A stretch of 64,000 nucleotides of DNA from Enterobacter sp. Ag1 (lineage in GTDB: Bacteria > Pseudomonadota > Gammaproteobacteria > Enterobacterales > Enterobacteriaceae): NCBI GenBank assembly GCA_000277545.1, contig AKXM01000026.1, forward strand, positions 56,282-120,281, in the 5' to 3' direction. Under the pieces are notes generated by a model. That model searched no databases. It worked only from the letters and a program-made list of their open reading frames with translations, and was not told the origin of the DNA. The first letter of the stretch is position 1, and every line of letters starts with the position of its first letter. The translations under genes and the position numbers were made by a program. Shown here piece by piece: positions 1 to 7,692 of the stretch.

Positions 1-1867
1 CTTTGATACCTAGCGCGTCCGCATCCAGCGGGTTGATTTGCACAAAGCCGGGTTCATCCGCGAGGGTTTGCAGCGCCGCGCAGTTGCCGGTCATCGAGCG
101 GCAGGAGTAGTGCCCGACTTCGCGGACGGTGCAAAGCACCAGCGGGTAGGTATCGTCAGGCACTTCAGCGGGCGAACGCCAGGCGGCGGCAAACAGTTGC
201 CCTTTGCCGCTTGGCGTGTCGAATTTGCTGTCTTTGTAGAGATACGGCGTACCGGGGTGGTCCAGCGTCGGGCAAGGCCACTGCACGTGTCCCATATCGC
301 CCATTTTTTCGTAGGTGACGCCGTAAAACAGCGGGCACAGCTCACGCAGCTCATCCCAGATTTGCTGGTTGTTTTCATAGTGCATTGGGTAGCCCATCGC
401 CGTCGAAAGCAGGCTGATGATTTCCCAGTCGCGCTTCACGTTGTATTTCGCCTCGATGGCTTTCTCGAAGCGCTGGAAGCCCCGGTCGGCACAGGTAAAG
501 ACGCCGCCGTGCTCGCCCCAGGACGTGGCGGGCAGCAGCACATCAGCGACTTCGGCGGTTTTGGTCATGAAGATGTCCTGCACCACCACAAAGTCGAGCG
601 CCTCAAATCCTTTGCGCACCAGGCCCAGGTCCGCTTCGGTCTGGAGCGGATCTTCACCCATGATGTAGTAGGCTTTGACTTTGCCCTCTATCGCCAGGTG
701 CGGTACTTCGGTAATACGCACGCCAACTTTGTCATCCATCACCGCCGGGTCAATCCCCCAGGCTTTAGCAAACTTCGCGCGCACTTCAGGATCAACCACA
801 TCCTGGTAGCCGGGGAACTGGTTAGGCAACACGCCCATATCGCAGGCTCCCTGCACGTTGTTCTGCCCGCGTACTGGGCCAACGCCAACGTTTTCACGCC
901 CCAGGTTGCCGGTGAGCAGCGCCAGGCTGGACAGCCCTTTGACCACGTCTACCGCCTGGCCGAACTGGGTTACGCCCATGCCCCACATGATGGTGGCGGA
1001 TGGCGCTGCGGCGAAGGTGCGCATCGCCTGGCGAACCTGCAGAGCCGGTACGCCGGTTAAATGCTCGACGTCCTCCGGCGCGTAGTCCTTCACGGTTTCG
1101 CGGTAAGCCTCCAGCCCTTCGGCATATTTGGCGACGTACTCTTTGTCGTACAGCTGCTCTTCCAGCAGGACATAGCCAAAGGCGTTCACCAGCGCCATGT
1201 TGCAGCCGTTTTTGATTTGCAGATGCTGATCGGCAATGCGGGCGGTTTCGATGCGGCGCGGGTCGCAGACAATGATTTTCGCGCCGTTGCTTTTGGCTTT
1301 AATCACCCGACGAGCCACGATAGGGTGAGAGTCGGCGCAGTTGTAGCCCACCACCAGCAGGCATTTGGAGTTTTCGATATCGCCGATGGAGTTGCTCATC
1401 GCCCCGTTCCCCAGCGTTGCCTGCAGCCCGGCCACGCTTGGGCCGTGGCACACGCGGGCGCAGCAGTCGACGTTGTTGGTGTTCAGCACCGCGCGGGCGA
1501 ATTTCTGCATCACAAAGTTGGTTTCGTTCCCCGTTCCGCGCGAAGAACCGGTGGTCATAATGGCGCGAGGGCCGAACTGCTCTTTGATCGCCTTCAGGCG
1601 CGCAGCGGTATAGCTAATCGCTTCTTCCCAGCTTACCGGCTGCAGTTTGCCGCCCTTCTCGTAGCGGATCATCGGCTGCGTCAGGCGTGGCGTCAGCAGT
1701 TTGGTGTCGTTAAGAAAATCCCAGCCGTAGTAGCCTTTCAGGCAGAGTTCGTTTTGGTTAGTCACGCCCCCGGCCGCTTCGGCGCGAATAATTTTGTTGT
1801 TCTCAACGACCAGTTTCAGTTTGCAGCCGGCCCCGCAGTAAGGGCAGACGCTGGTAATTTTTTTCAT
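1..1867 (-). CDS. fdhF: Formate dehydrogenase H, molybdopterin subunit, Cys140 form (3' part outside window)
   Basis: Catalytic subunit of the formate hydrogenlyase complex; oxidises formate to CO2 at a bis-MGD molybdenum centre and passes electrons through a [4Fe-4S] cluster towards HycB. About 622 of roughly 715 residues are present, reading from ATG at 1867 and running off the left edge. The N-terminus has the cluster motif CPYCGAGC (Cys8, 11, 15) and Cys42 in ELCLKGYYG. The active-site stretch reads CCARVCHGPS: codon 140 is TGC at 1450-1448, where E. coli FdhF has selenocysteine TGA; the following His141 is kept. No stop interrupts the frame. It sits 37 bp downstream of hydN and is probably co-transcribed with it. 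Family assignment is very secure; whether the Cys enzyme is as active as a Sec enzyme is not visible here. Confidence 0.96.
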   Translation of the reverse strand, partial: MKKITSVCPYCGAGCKLKLVVENNKIIRAEAAGGVTNQNELCLKGYYGWDFLNDTKLLTPRLTQPMIRYEKGGKLQPVSWEEAISYTAARLKAIKEQFGPRAIMTTGSSRGTGNETNFVMQKFARAVLNTNNVDCCARVCHGPSVAGLQATLGNGAMSNSIGDIENSKCLLVVGYNCADSHPIVARRVIKAKSNGAKIIVCDPRRIETARIADQHLQIKNGCNMALVNAFGYVLLEEQLYDKEYVAKYAEGLEAYRETVKDYAPEDVEHLTGVPALQVRQAMRTFAAAPSATIMWGMGVTQFGQAVDVVKGLSSLALLTGNLGRENVGVGPVRGQNNVQGACDMGVLPNQFPGYQDVVDPEVRAKFAKAWGIDPAVMDDKVGVRITEVPHLAIEGKVKAYYIMGEDPLQTEADLGLVRKGFEALDFVVVQDIFMTKTAEVADVLLPATSWGEHGGVFTCADRGFQRFEKAIEAKYNVKRDWEIISLLSTAMGYPMHYENNQQIWDELRELCPLFYGVTYEKMGDMGHVQWPCPTLDHPGTPYLYKDSKFDTPSGKGQLFAAAWRSPAEVPDDTYPLVLCTVREVGHYSCRSMTGNCAALQTLADEPGFVQINPLDADALGIK

Positions 1868-1904
1868 CAGTAACAGACCTGTTAAAAGTTGAAATGCAAA
1901 GGGA

Positions 1905-2450
1905 TTAGAACGTCAGCGCCGCAGGGGCATCTAACGCGGCACGGCGACGTTTTTCCGCGCTCATTTGTTCCAGCCGGTTACGGTCCACGCACAGGATGGC
2001 GTTGGTCGGGCAGGCTTCCAGGCAGGCCGGGCCAGCCTCGCGGTGGTAGCAAAGGTCACATTTGTTGGCCTCAGCTTTTTCCGCCATCACGTTTAGCCCG
2101 GCACCGCTGTTGCGGATCACTGGCCGCACGACGACCTCCATCGCGCCATAAGGGCAGGCAACGACGCAGGTTTTGCAGCCGATGCAGCGTTCCTGCATGA
2201 CGTGGACAAAGCCCTGGTCCCGGCTGATGGCGCCGTTAGGGCAGACGTTGGCACAGGGCGCGTCCTCGCACTGGCGACACATGGTGGCGGTAGACACATT
2301 CACGCCTTTGATGACGTGAATACGCGGTAAGAAGGTTTGGGGGGTCAGCGCCGAACAGTCCTGGTTCTCCTGGTGAGAGACCACGCACGCCACCTCACAA
2401 GTGCGGCAGCCGATGCATTTGCTCGAATCGGCAATGATGAAGCGGTTCAT
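1905..2450 (-). CDS. hydN: HydN, four-cluster ferredoxin-type electron carrier
   Basis: Small [4Fe-4S] protein of the HycB/HydN family, linked in E. coli to formate dehydrogenase H activity. The 181-residue product carries four cysteine motifs: CIGCRTCEVAC, CRQCEDAPCANVCP, CIGCKTCVVACP and CDLCYHREAGPACLEACP. The frame opens further upstream at a TTG, but ATG at 2450 is preferred because AGGAG lies 6 nt before it and the product then begins MNRFIIADS as in E. coli HydN. It precedes fdhF and follows hycI with a 289-bp gap holding a palindromic repeat and a sigma-54-like promoter. In E. coli hydN is next to hypF instead. Confidence 0.96.
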   Translation of the reverse strand: MNRFIIADSSKCIGCRTCEVACVVSHQENQDCSALTPQTFLPRIHVIKGVNVSTATMCRQCEDAPCANVCPNGAISRDQGFVHVMQERCIGCKTCVVACPYGAMEVVVRPVIRNSGAGLNVMAEKAEANKCDLCYHREAGPACLEACPTNAILCVDRNRLEQMSAEKRRRAALDAPAALTF

Positions 2451-2489
2451 CATGAACTCCTGCAATAAGTGTGTTATTGCGTGGGGTTA

Positions 2490-2506
2490 TTCATAAAGCG
2501 TGCCAG
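2490..2506 (-). promoter_or_regulatory. Candidate sigma-54 promoter of hydN-fdhF
   Basis: On the minus strand the sequence reads CTGGCACG, a perfect -24 block, followed at the right distance by ATGAA in place of the ideal TTGCA. The -12 GC dinucleotide is therefore GA, so the promoter is weaker by consensus than those of hycA and hypA. It lies about 40 nt before the hydN start. Confidence 0.6.
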
Positions 2507-2555
2507 GTTTGCAGGCCGCGTGGTTAGCGGGTTTGACGAGAGGTAAGAGGGATAT

Positions 2556-2571
2556 TCGACACTTTTGACGG
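2556..2571. promoter_or_regulatory. Candidate FhlA upstream activation site for hydN-fdhF
   Basis: TCGACA-cttt-TGACGG, an imperfect dyad of the type TCGWCA-N4-TGWCGA. The same arrangement recurs in the hycA-hycB and hycA-hypA spacers. It lies about 50 bp upstream of the -24 box, a normal place for an enhancer site. FhlA as the ligand is inferred from context. Confidence 0.5.
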
Positions 2572-2601
2572 TGTCATTTTGGTAACAGTAGTCATTAATG
2601 A

Positions 2602-2734
2602 CCCTCACCCCGGCCCTCTCCCTGGAAGGGAGAGGGGGAAAAGAATCAGGCTCTTTCTCGCATGTAAGCAGGGGAAAAGAAGTACTGCCGTTCTGATCCC
2701 CTCTCCCCCATGGGGAGAGGGTTAGGGTGAGGGG
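2602..2734. repeat. Palindromic intergenic repeat, two-arm copy (hydN-hycI)
   Basis: Arm 1 (2602-2638) reads CCCTCACCCCGGCCCTCTCC, then a short loop and GGGAGAGGG. Arm 2 (2698-2734) is its inverted partner, ending TTAGGGTGAGGGG. Each arm folds alone and the two can pair with each other. The element ends 5 bp from the hycI stop codon, so it may act as a transcript end or RNA-stabilising element for the hyc operon. Confidence 0.9.
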
Positions 2735-2739
2735 AAAGA

Positions 2740-3222
2740 CTAGAAAGGCGTTTCGCTCTCTGAAATAGTGAGGGGCTCATACCCGCCCAAACCCGTCCAC
2801 GTCGCCAGACGCTGATAAACCTGCTCCACCGCCGCTTTCACCGCCTCCGTCATCGGATAGTAGAAGCCGACGATATCCGGCTGAATGCCGAGGAACACCA
2901 CTTCCCCCACGTCCTCTTTCAGCTGATCGACCAGATAATTAAGCGGCATATTGTGGGTGGTCATCATAAACATCTCGGCAATGTCGTCCGGGTCAATGAC
3001 GCGGATCTCGCCGGGGTTGAGCATCATGTCGGTGGCATCCACAATCAGCAGCAATTCCGGATGCAGTTCGCGGATGGCAACCACGTCGTTTTCAGGCGCA
3101 CTGCCGCCGTCGATCACCACCCAGTCACCCTGCGGAGAAGCCTGACACTTCTCGGCCAGCAGCGGGCCAGCCCCGTCGTCGCCCATCATGCTGTTGCCTA
3201 CGCAAAGCAGTACCTTAGTCAT
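2740..3222 (-). CDS. hycI: HycI, hydrogenase 3 maturation endopeptidase
   Basis: Nickel-dependent protease that removes the C-terminal tail of the HycE precursor after nickel insertion. 160 residues against 156 in E. coli. It begins MTKVLLCVGNSMMGDDGAGP, the conserved N-terminus of the HyaD/HycI protease family with its metal-binding Asp, and contains the matching DATDM and THNMPLNY segments. ATG at 3222 follows AGGAGACGCT. Its start overlaps the end of hycH by 8 bp, so it is the last gene of the hyc operon. The repeat element just beyond its stop may mark the operon end. Confidence 0.97.
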   Translation of the reverse strand: MTKVLLCVGNSMMGDDGAGPLLAEKCQASPQGDWVVIDGGSAPENDVVAIRELHPELLLIVDATDMMLNPGEIRVIDPDDIAEMFMMTTHNMPLNYLVDQLKEDVGEVVFLGIQPDIVGFYYPMTEAVKAAVEQVYQRLATWTGLGGYEPLTISESETPF

Positions 3223-3625
3223 AGCGTCTCCTTACCATCAGGTAGATGGCGGGTTCTTGTTGAATGGCCTGCAGCATGTCGAGCAGCGCCTGACTCCAGG
3301 CCTGCTGTGCCGGGGTCTGCGTCGGCTTAGCGGCATCCAGCGCCCGGGCCAGCATCACCACGTGATTCTGGTCGATAACAATCTCGCCGTAGCGCGGCAC
3401 GCCGTTCATTTTGCGCCGGGCTTCGCCGTCAGCTTCAAGCGTGGCAATCCACGCCTGATAGGCTTCCAGCGGGCAAACCAGGCTCTCTTTCAGGCAGTCG
3501 ATTACCCCCAAATGGTGGCCAATCGCCAGGCTGTAGTAGACCACCTGCTGAGCGTCAGCCGGGGTGTTGTCGTTCTCATCGACAAACTTGCGGCTGAGCT
3601 GACAGAACACCACCGACTCGCTCAT
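3215..3625 (-). CDS. hycH: HycH, formate hydrogenlyase assembly protein
   Basis: 136 residues, the same length as E. coli HycH, which is needed for hydrogenase 3 maturation but is not a stable subunit. The protein is soluble with no signal peptide or metal-binding cysteine cluster. Translation is coupled on both sides: its ATG shares a base with the hycG stop (TAATG at 3627-3623) and its end overlaps hycI by 8 bp. The assignment rests on position and overall resemblance to the family; the exact assembly step it serves is not evident from sequence. Confidence 0.95.
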   Translation of the reverse strand: MSESVVFCQLSRKFVDENDNTPADAQQVVYYSLAIGHHLGVIDCLKESLVCPLEAYQAWIATLEADGEARRKMNGVPRYGEIVIDQNHVVMLARALDAAKPTQTPAQQAWSQALLDMLQAIQQEPAIYLMVRRRYD

Positions 3626-4389
3626 TACACGCGCTCCTGATGAACCAGTTGCTCAAGGTTAGTGACGATTTCCGTCAGGCGTGGGTCGTTTTCCGCGCTC
3701 AGCCACTGCTGAACGGCATCGCCCCCGGTTGTCAGGTTAGTCATGTAGCTGTCGGCAATCTGGCGGCCATAGCGGTAACCGGCCAGGCGACGAGCGGCGC
3801 GGTCAATGCGCACGCGCAGCGGCTGAACCATATCCGGGTGGAGGATTTTTGCCGGCTCAACGTCCAGCTCGCTTGCCGGGCGCGCATGGATTTTTTGTTC
3901 CAGCAGGCCAAGCGCCATCGCAAACCCGTACAGCGTAGCGGCGGGCGTTGGCGGGCAGCCGGGAATGTACACATCGACCGGCACGATTTTGTCGGTCCCA
4001 CCCCAGACGCAGTAAAGGTCGTGGAAGATCCCGCCGCTGTTGCCGCAGGCGCCGTAGGAGATGCAAATTTTAGGATCGGGCGCCGACTCCCAGGCACGCA
4101 GCGCCGGGGAACGCATCGCGCGGGTTACCGCCCCGGTAAACAGCAGAATATCGGCATGGCGCGGGGAAGGAACCACTTTGATCCCAAAGCGTTCTGCATC
4201 GAAAAGTGGCGAAAGCGTAGCAAAAATCTCGATTTCGCAACCGTTACAGCCGCCACAGTCCACACGGTAAACGTAGGCTGAGCGTTTGATGTTTTTCAGC
4301 AGCGACGCCTTCATGCTGGCGATAGATTCGTCCACCGTCATCGGCACCGGAATGCCGTTGTGGTCGCGCGGCCCCAGTAGGTTACTCAT
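3625..4389 (-). CDS. hycG: HycG, hydrogenase 3 small subunit
   Basis: Electron-transferring small subunit of the FHL hydrogenase, homologous to complex I subunit NuoB, carrying the [4Fe-4S] cluster next to the NiFe site in HycE. 254 residues (E. coli 255). Cluster ligands are seen in [23 protein letters not shown] and YIPGCPPTP. No Tat signal is present, as expected for this cytoplasm-facing complex. Start and stop are both fused to neighbours as TAATG, with hycF before and hycH after, indicating tight translational coupling. Confidence 0.98.
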   Translation of the reverse strand: MSNLLGPRDHNGIPVPMTVDESIASMKASLLKNIKRSAYVYRVDCGGCNGCEIEIFATLSPLFDAERFGIKVVPSPRHADILLFTGAVTRAMRSPALRAWESAPDPKICISYGACGNSGGIFHDLYCVWGGTDKIVPVDVYIPGCPPTPAATLYGFAMALGLLEQKIHARPASELDVEPAKILHPDMVQPLRVRIDRAARRLAGYRYGRQIADSYMTNLTTGGDAVQQWLSAENDPRLTEIVTNLEQLVHQERV

Positions 4390-4931
4390 TAGCTGGCCTC
4401 TCTCATCTGACGGCTAAAGTCGATCCGGTCGGACGACACCAGGCTTTGCTGGCGCTTGCAGTCCGGGCAGGTTTCAAATGCCCCACGGCGGCTTTCCGCA
4501 CGGGAATCGCCGTTGTGCTCAAGCAGCGCAATGGCGTAGTCGATTTCTTTTTGCACGGCAAACGGGCGGCCACATTCGCGACAGTTACACAGCGGGAAGC
4601 AGGCCTGCTGCAGGAAGTCGGCTTTGTTCCACACCGCCAGCTCGTACTGCTGTGAGAGTTTGATGGCGGCCGTCGGGCAAACCTCTTCACAGCGCCCGCA
4701 GAAGATGCAGCGCCCGAGGTTAAAGCTCCACTGCAGTTGCCCGGCGGCAAGATCGGTCTCAACGCTCAGGGCGTTGGACGGGCAGGCGTTCACGCAGGCC
4801 GCACAGCCGATACATTGCTGCGGATTGTGCTCCGGTTTGCCGCGAAAATTCGGATCGACGGCAATGGGCTGGAGCGGGTAAGACTCGGTTGCCACGCCGC
4901 CCTTGATGGCTTTTTTGATGAAGTTAAACAT
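4389..4931 (-). CDS. hycF: HycF, 2[4Fe-4S] ferredoxin subunit of hydrogenase 3
   Basis: Electron-transfer subunit of FHL, homologous to complex I NuoI. 180 residues, as in E. coli. It has two classical 4Fe-4S motifs, [12 protein letters not shown] and [12 protein letters not shown], then a C-terminal region with two CxxC pairs (CNCRECGRP and CPDCKRQ). It is separated from hycE by 98 bp that hold a single repeat arm; this is the only sizeable gap within hycB-hycI. Its stop is fused to the hycG start as TAATG. Confidence 0.97.
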   Translation of the reverse strand: MFNFIKKAIKGGVATESYPLQPIAVDPNFRGKPEHNPQQCIGCAACVNACPSNALSVETDLAAGQLQWSFNLGRCIFCGRCEEVCPTAAIKLSQQYELAVWNKADFLQQACFPLCNCRECGRPFAVQKEIDYAIALLEHNGDSRAESRRGAFETCPDCKRQQSLVSSDRIDFSRQMREAS

Positions 4932-4965
4932 GCGTTTTCCTTGTTTGCCTGGCCTGAATGATTGA

Positions 4966-5003
4966 CCCTCACCCCGGCCCTCTCCCTGAAAGGGAGAGGG
5001 GGG
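4966..5003. repeat. Palindromic intergenic repeat, single arm (hycE-hycF)
   Basis: One arm of the family: CCCTCACCCCGGCCCTCTCC, loop CTGAAA, then GGGAGAGGGGGG. It lies between the hycE stop and the hycF start inside an operon, so it should form a hairpin in the hyc mRNA. Confidence 0.88.
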
Positions 5004-5029
5004 TTTCCCTCAAAAGCCAGGCATCAAAA

Positions 5030-6739
5030 TCATTTCAGCGGCGAATTAGTGCGCTCAATGCTGTAGCGCTCCAGCTCTTTGTACGGCACCACCTGGGTTT
5101 TCTTCTTGCGCACGTCCACCACCGTCATGCGGTCGGTGCAGGAGTAGCAAGGATCAAGGCTGCCGATAATCAGTGGGGCGTCGGACACCGTGTTGCCGCG
5201 CAGCATGTAGCGCAGGGTTGGCCAGTTGGCGTACGTCGCCGCACGGCAGCGCCAGCGGTACAGCTTCTGGTTGTCGCCGGTCATGCTCCAGTGAATGTCG
5301 TCCCCGCGCGGCGCTTCCGAGAAGCCAAGCGCAAAGCGGTTTGGAATGTAGGTAAAGCCTTCCACGGCGAGCGGGCCGCCCGGCAGGTTATCCAGACCGA
5401 AATCAATCATGTTCAGCGCGGTAAAGACTTCGTTGATCCGCACTTTCAGGCGGGAAAGCACGTCGCAGCCGTCGAGGCTGTGTACTTCCATCGGCAGCAG
5501 GCCGTAAGCGACAAATGGGTGATCGGCGCGGGTATCACGGGCGTGGCCACTGGCACGTACCATTGGGCCGACATTGCTGAAATCACGGGCGATTTGTGGG
5601 TCAAGGCGGCCAATGCCGACGGTGCGCTGCTCAATGTTCGGCGTGCTCAGCAGGATATCCACCAGATCTTGCACTTCCCGGCGCATCTGCTGGGCGAGCT
5701 GGCGGGTCTGGATCATGTCGTCTTTCAGCAGATCGCGGCGGATGCCGCCGATCAGGTTCAGGCCGTAGGTTTTCCGCGCCCCGGTCAGGATCTCCGCCAT
5801 CTTCATCGACATTTCACGCACGCGGAAGAACTGCATAAAACCGGAGTCGAAGCCGACAAAGTGGCAGGCCAGGCCGAGATTCAGCAGGTGGCTGTGTAAA
5901 CGCTCAACCTCCAGCAGAATGGCGCGAATCATCTGCGCGCGCTCCGGCACCACAATCCCCATCGCGTTTTCCACCGAGGTGGTATAGGCGGTGCTGTGGG
6001 CGAAGCCGCAGATGCCGCACACGCGATCGGACAGGAAGGTAACTTCGTTATAGCCCATGCGGGTTTCCGCCAGCTTTTCCATGCCGCGATGGACGTAGAA
6101 CAGCCGGTAGTCGGCGTCGATAATGTTTTCACCATCAACGAACAGGCGGAAGTGGCCGGGTTCATCAGAAGTGACGTGCAGCGGGCCAATCGGCACCACG
6201 TTGTTCTTTTTCGTGCCCAGCTCGTTAATGAACTCGTAGGTCTCTTTGTCGGTGGTCGGCGCCGGGCGCTGGCGGTAATCCATGCTGTCTTTACGCAGCG
6301 GATAAAGATCGTCAGGCCAGTCGTCCGGCAGCACCAGGCGGCGCTCATCGGGCAGGCCAACCGGCTGCAGGCCGTACATATCGCGGACTTCACGCTCGCC
6401 CCAAACGGCGGCAGGAACGCGAGGCGTGACGGACGGGAACTCTGGTTTGTCGGCATCCACTTCCACACGCACGGTGATCCAGCACTTCACGCCGCTTTCC
6501 ATCGACAGCACGTAATACACCGCGTAGCTGCCGCACAGCTGGCGCTCATCGTTGCCAAACAGCACCGAAAGCCAGCCGCCCTGCTGGTAGTAAAGCCACT
6601 CCACCACCTCCGGCAGCATGTTGAGCTTCACGGTGACGGTGATTTGGTCTTTGGTCTGCCAGGCTTCGTCGATCACCGCATGCGGGAATTGCTGATGCAG
6701 CGCGGCGAGATAGTGTTGACCAATTTTTTCTTCAGACAT
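5030..6739 (-). CDS. hycE: HycE, hydrogenase 3 large (NiFe) subunit precursor
   Basis: Catalytic subunit of FHL that reduces protons to H2. 569 residues, identical in length to E. coli. The N-terminal 170 residues form a NuoC-like domain; the rest is the NuoD/NiFe large-subunit domain. NiFe ligands are in RVCGICGFAHS and in DPCYSCTDRM near the C-terminus, followed by the roughly 32-residue tail ending in NSPLK that HycI removes. It lies 17 bp downstream of hycD. All residues expected for metal binding are present. Confidence 0.99.
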   Translation of the reverse strand: MSEEKIGQHYLAALHQQFPHAVIDEAWQTKDQITVTVKLNMLPEVVEWLYYQQGGWLSVLFGNDERQLCGSYAVYYVLSMESGVKCWITVRVEVDADKPEFPSVTPRVPAAVWGEREVRDMYGLQPVGLPDERRLVLPDDWPDDLYPLRKDSMDYRQRPAPTTDKETYEFINELGTKKNNVVPIGPLHVTSDEPGHFRLFVDGENIIDADYRLFYVHRGMEKLAETRMGYNEVTFLSDRVCGICGFAHSTAYTTSVENAMGIVVPERAQMIRAILLEVERLHSHLLNLGLACHFVGFDSGFMQFFRVREMSMKMAEILTGARKTYGLNLIGGIRRDLLKDDMIQTRQLAQQMRREVQDLVDILLSTPNIEQRTVGIGRLDPQIARDFSNVGPMVRASGHARDTRADHPFVAYGLLPMEVHSLDGCDVLSRLKVRINEVFTALNMIDFGLDNLPGGPLAVEGFTYIPNRFALGFSEAPRGDDIHWSMTGDNQKLYRWRCRAATYANWPTLRYMLRGNTVSDAPLIIGSLDPCYSCTDRMTVVDVRKKKTQVVPYKELERYSIERTNSPLK

Positions 6740-6756
6740 CGATAGGTTCTCTTAAA

Positions 6757-7683
6757 TCACGCCGCCAGCAAGGAGACGAAGGCTAAAAAGGCAAAGCCAA
6801 AACCGGCCCAGGTAATGCGCGAGGTTTCAAGCATTCGCAGGCGCGCCATGCTGTTTTCGAACAGCGCGATAATCAGCACGCCCGCCACCAGCTTCACAAC
6901 GGCCAGCACCAGGGCAAGGACAAGCCCGCCCCAGCTAAAGGCGCTCATTTGCCCCCAGGGCAGGAACACGCCGACAAACATTTGCAGCACAACCAGTTGC
7001 TTCAGCGAAATGCCCCACTTCAGCACCGCAAAGCCCGCGCCGCTGTATTCGGACAACGGCCCTTCCTGCAGCTCCTGCTCGGCTTCGGCGAGGTCAAACG
7101 GCAGCTTGCCCATTTCAATAAAGGTGGCGAAGGCGCAGGCCGCGAAGGCCAGAACCAGCGTCAGGCTTTGCGCCGTCGGCCAGGCGTGAATAGCCCCGGC
7201 GATATTGCTGATGTGCGTGCTGCCGGCAACCTGCGCGGCAACCCACAAACCAAGCAGCAGAATCGGCTCGACCAGCACACCAAGCATGGCTTCACGGCTG
7301 GCACCAATCCCGGTGAACGGGCTGCCGGTGTCCAGCCCGGCGATGGCGAAGAAGAAGCGGGCGATGGCGAACAGATAAATTAAGGTTATCAGGTCGCCTA
7401 ATGACGGCAGCGGCGAGGCAATTGTCACCACCGGCAGCGCGGTGGCGATGGTGAGCATCACGCCCACCATAACGAACGGCATCAGGCGGAAAACCCAGCC
7501 AGAGGCGGCGGGGGCCACGCTCTGGCGGCCCAGCAGCTTGAACAGATCCCGGTATTCCTGCAGCACGCCGGGACCACGGCGATTATGCAGGCGGGCGCGC
7601 GTCACGCGGGTAATCCCTGCCAGCAGAGGCGCGGCAAAAAACAGCGCCAGCGCCTGGATAAGAGCGAATAAAAACGTAGTCAT
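6757..7683 (-). CDS. hycD: HycD, membrane subunit of formate hydrogenlyase
   Basis: Integral membrane protein homologous to complex I NuoH; anchors the hydrogenase domain to the inner membrane. 308 residues (E. coli 307) with a chain of hydrophobic helices starting at residue 1. The polar loop FDLAEAEQELQEGPLSEYSG is the conserved charged segment of this family. Lies 9 bp after hycC and 17 bp before hycE in the operon. Confidence 0.98.
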   Translation of the reverse strand: MTTFLFALIQALALFFAAPLLAGITRVTRARLHNRRGPGVLQEYRDLFKLLGRQSVAPAASGWVFRLMPFVMVGVMLTIATALPVVTIASPLPSLGDLITLIYLFAIARFFFAIAGLDTGSPFTGIGASREAMLGVLVEPILLLGLWVAAQVAGSTHISNIAGAIHAWPTAQSLTLVLAFAACAFATFIEMGKLPFDLAEAEQELQEGPLSEYSGAGFAVLKWGISLKQLVVLQMFVGVFLPWGQMSAFSWGGLVLALVLAVVKLVAGVLIIALFENSMARLRMLETSRITWAGFGFAFLAFVSLLAA

Positions 7684-7692
7684 ATCAGTTCC

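Noticed and set aside
38..1060. Plus-strand open frame of 340 codons opposite fdhF
   Set aside because: It is the antisense of a conserved enzyme in a GC-rich region; no ribosome site and no recognisable domain.
2602..2734. Repeat arms as a CRISPR array
   Set aside because: Arms are inverted palindromes, not direct repeats with regular unique spacers, and no cas gene is present.
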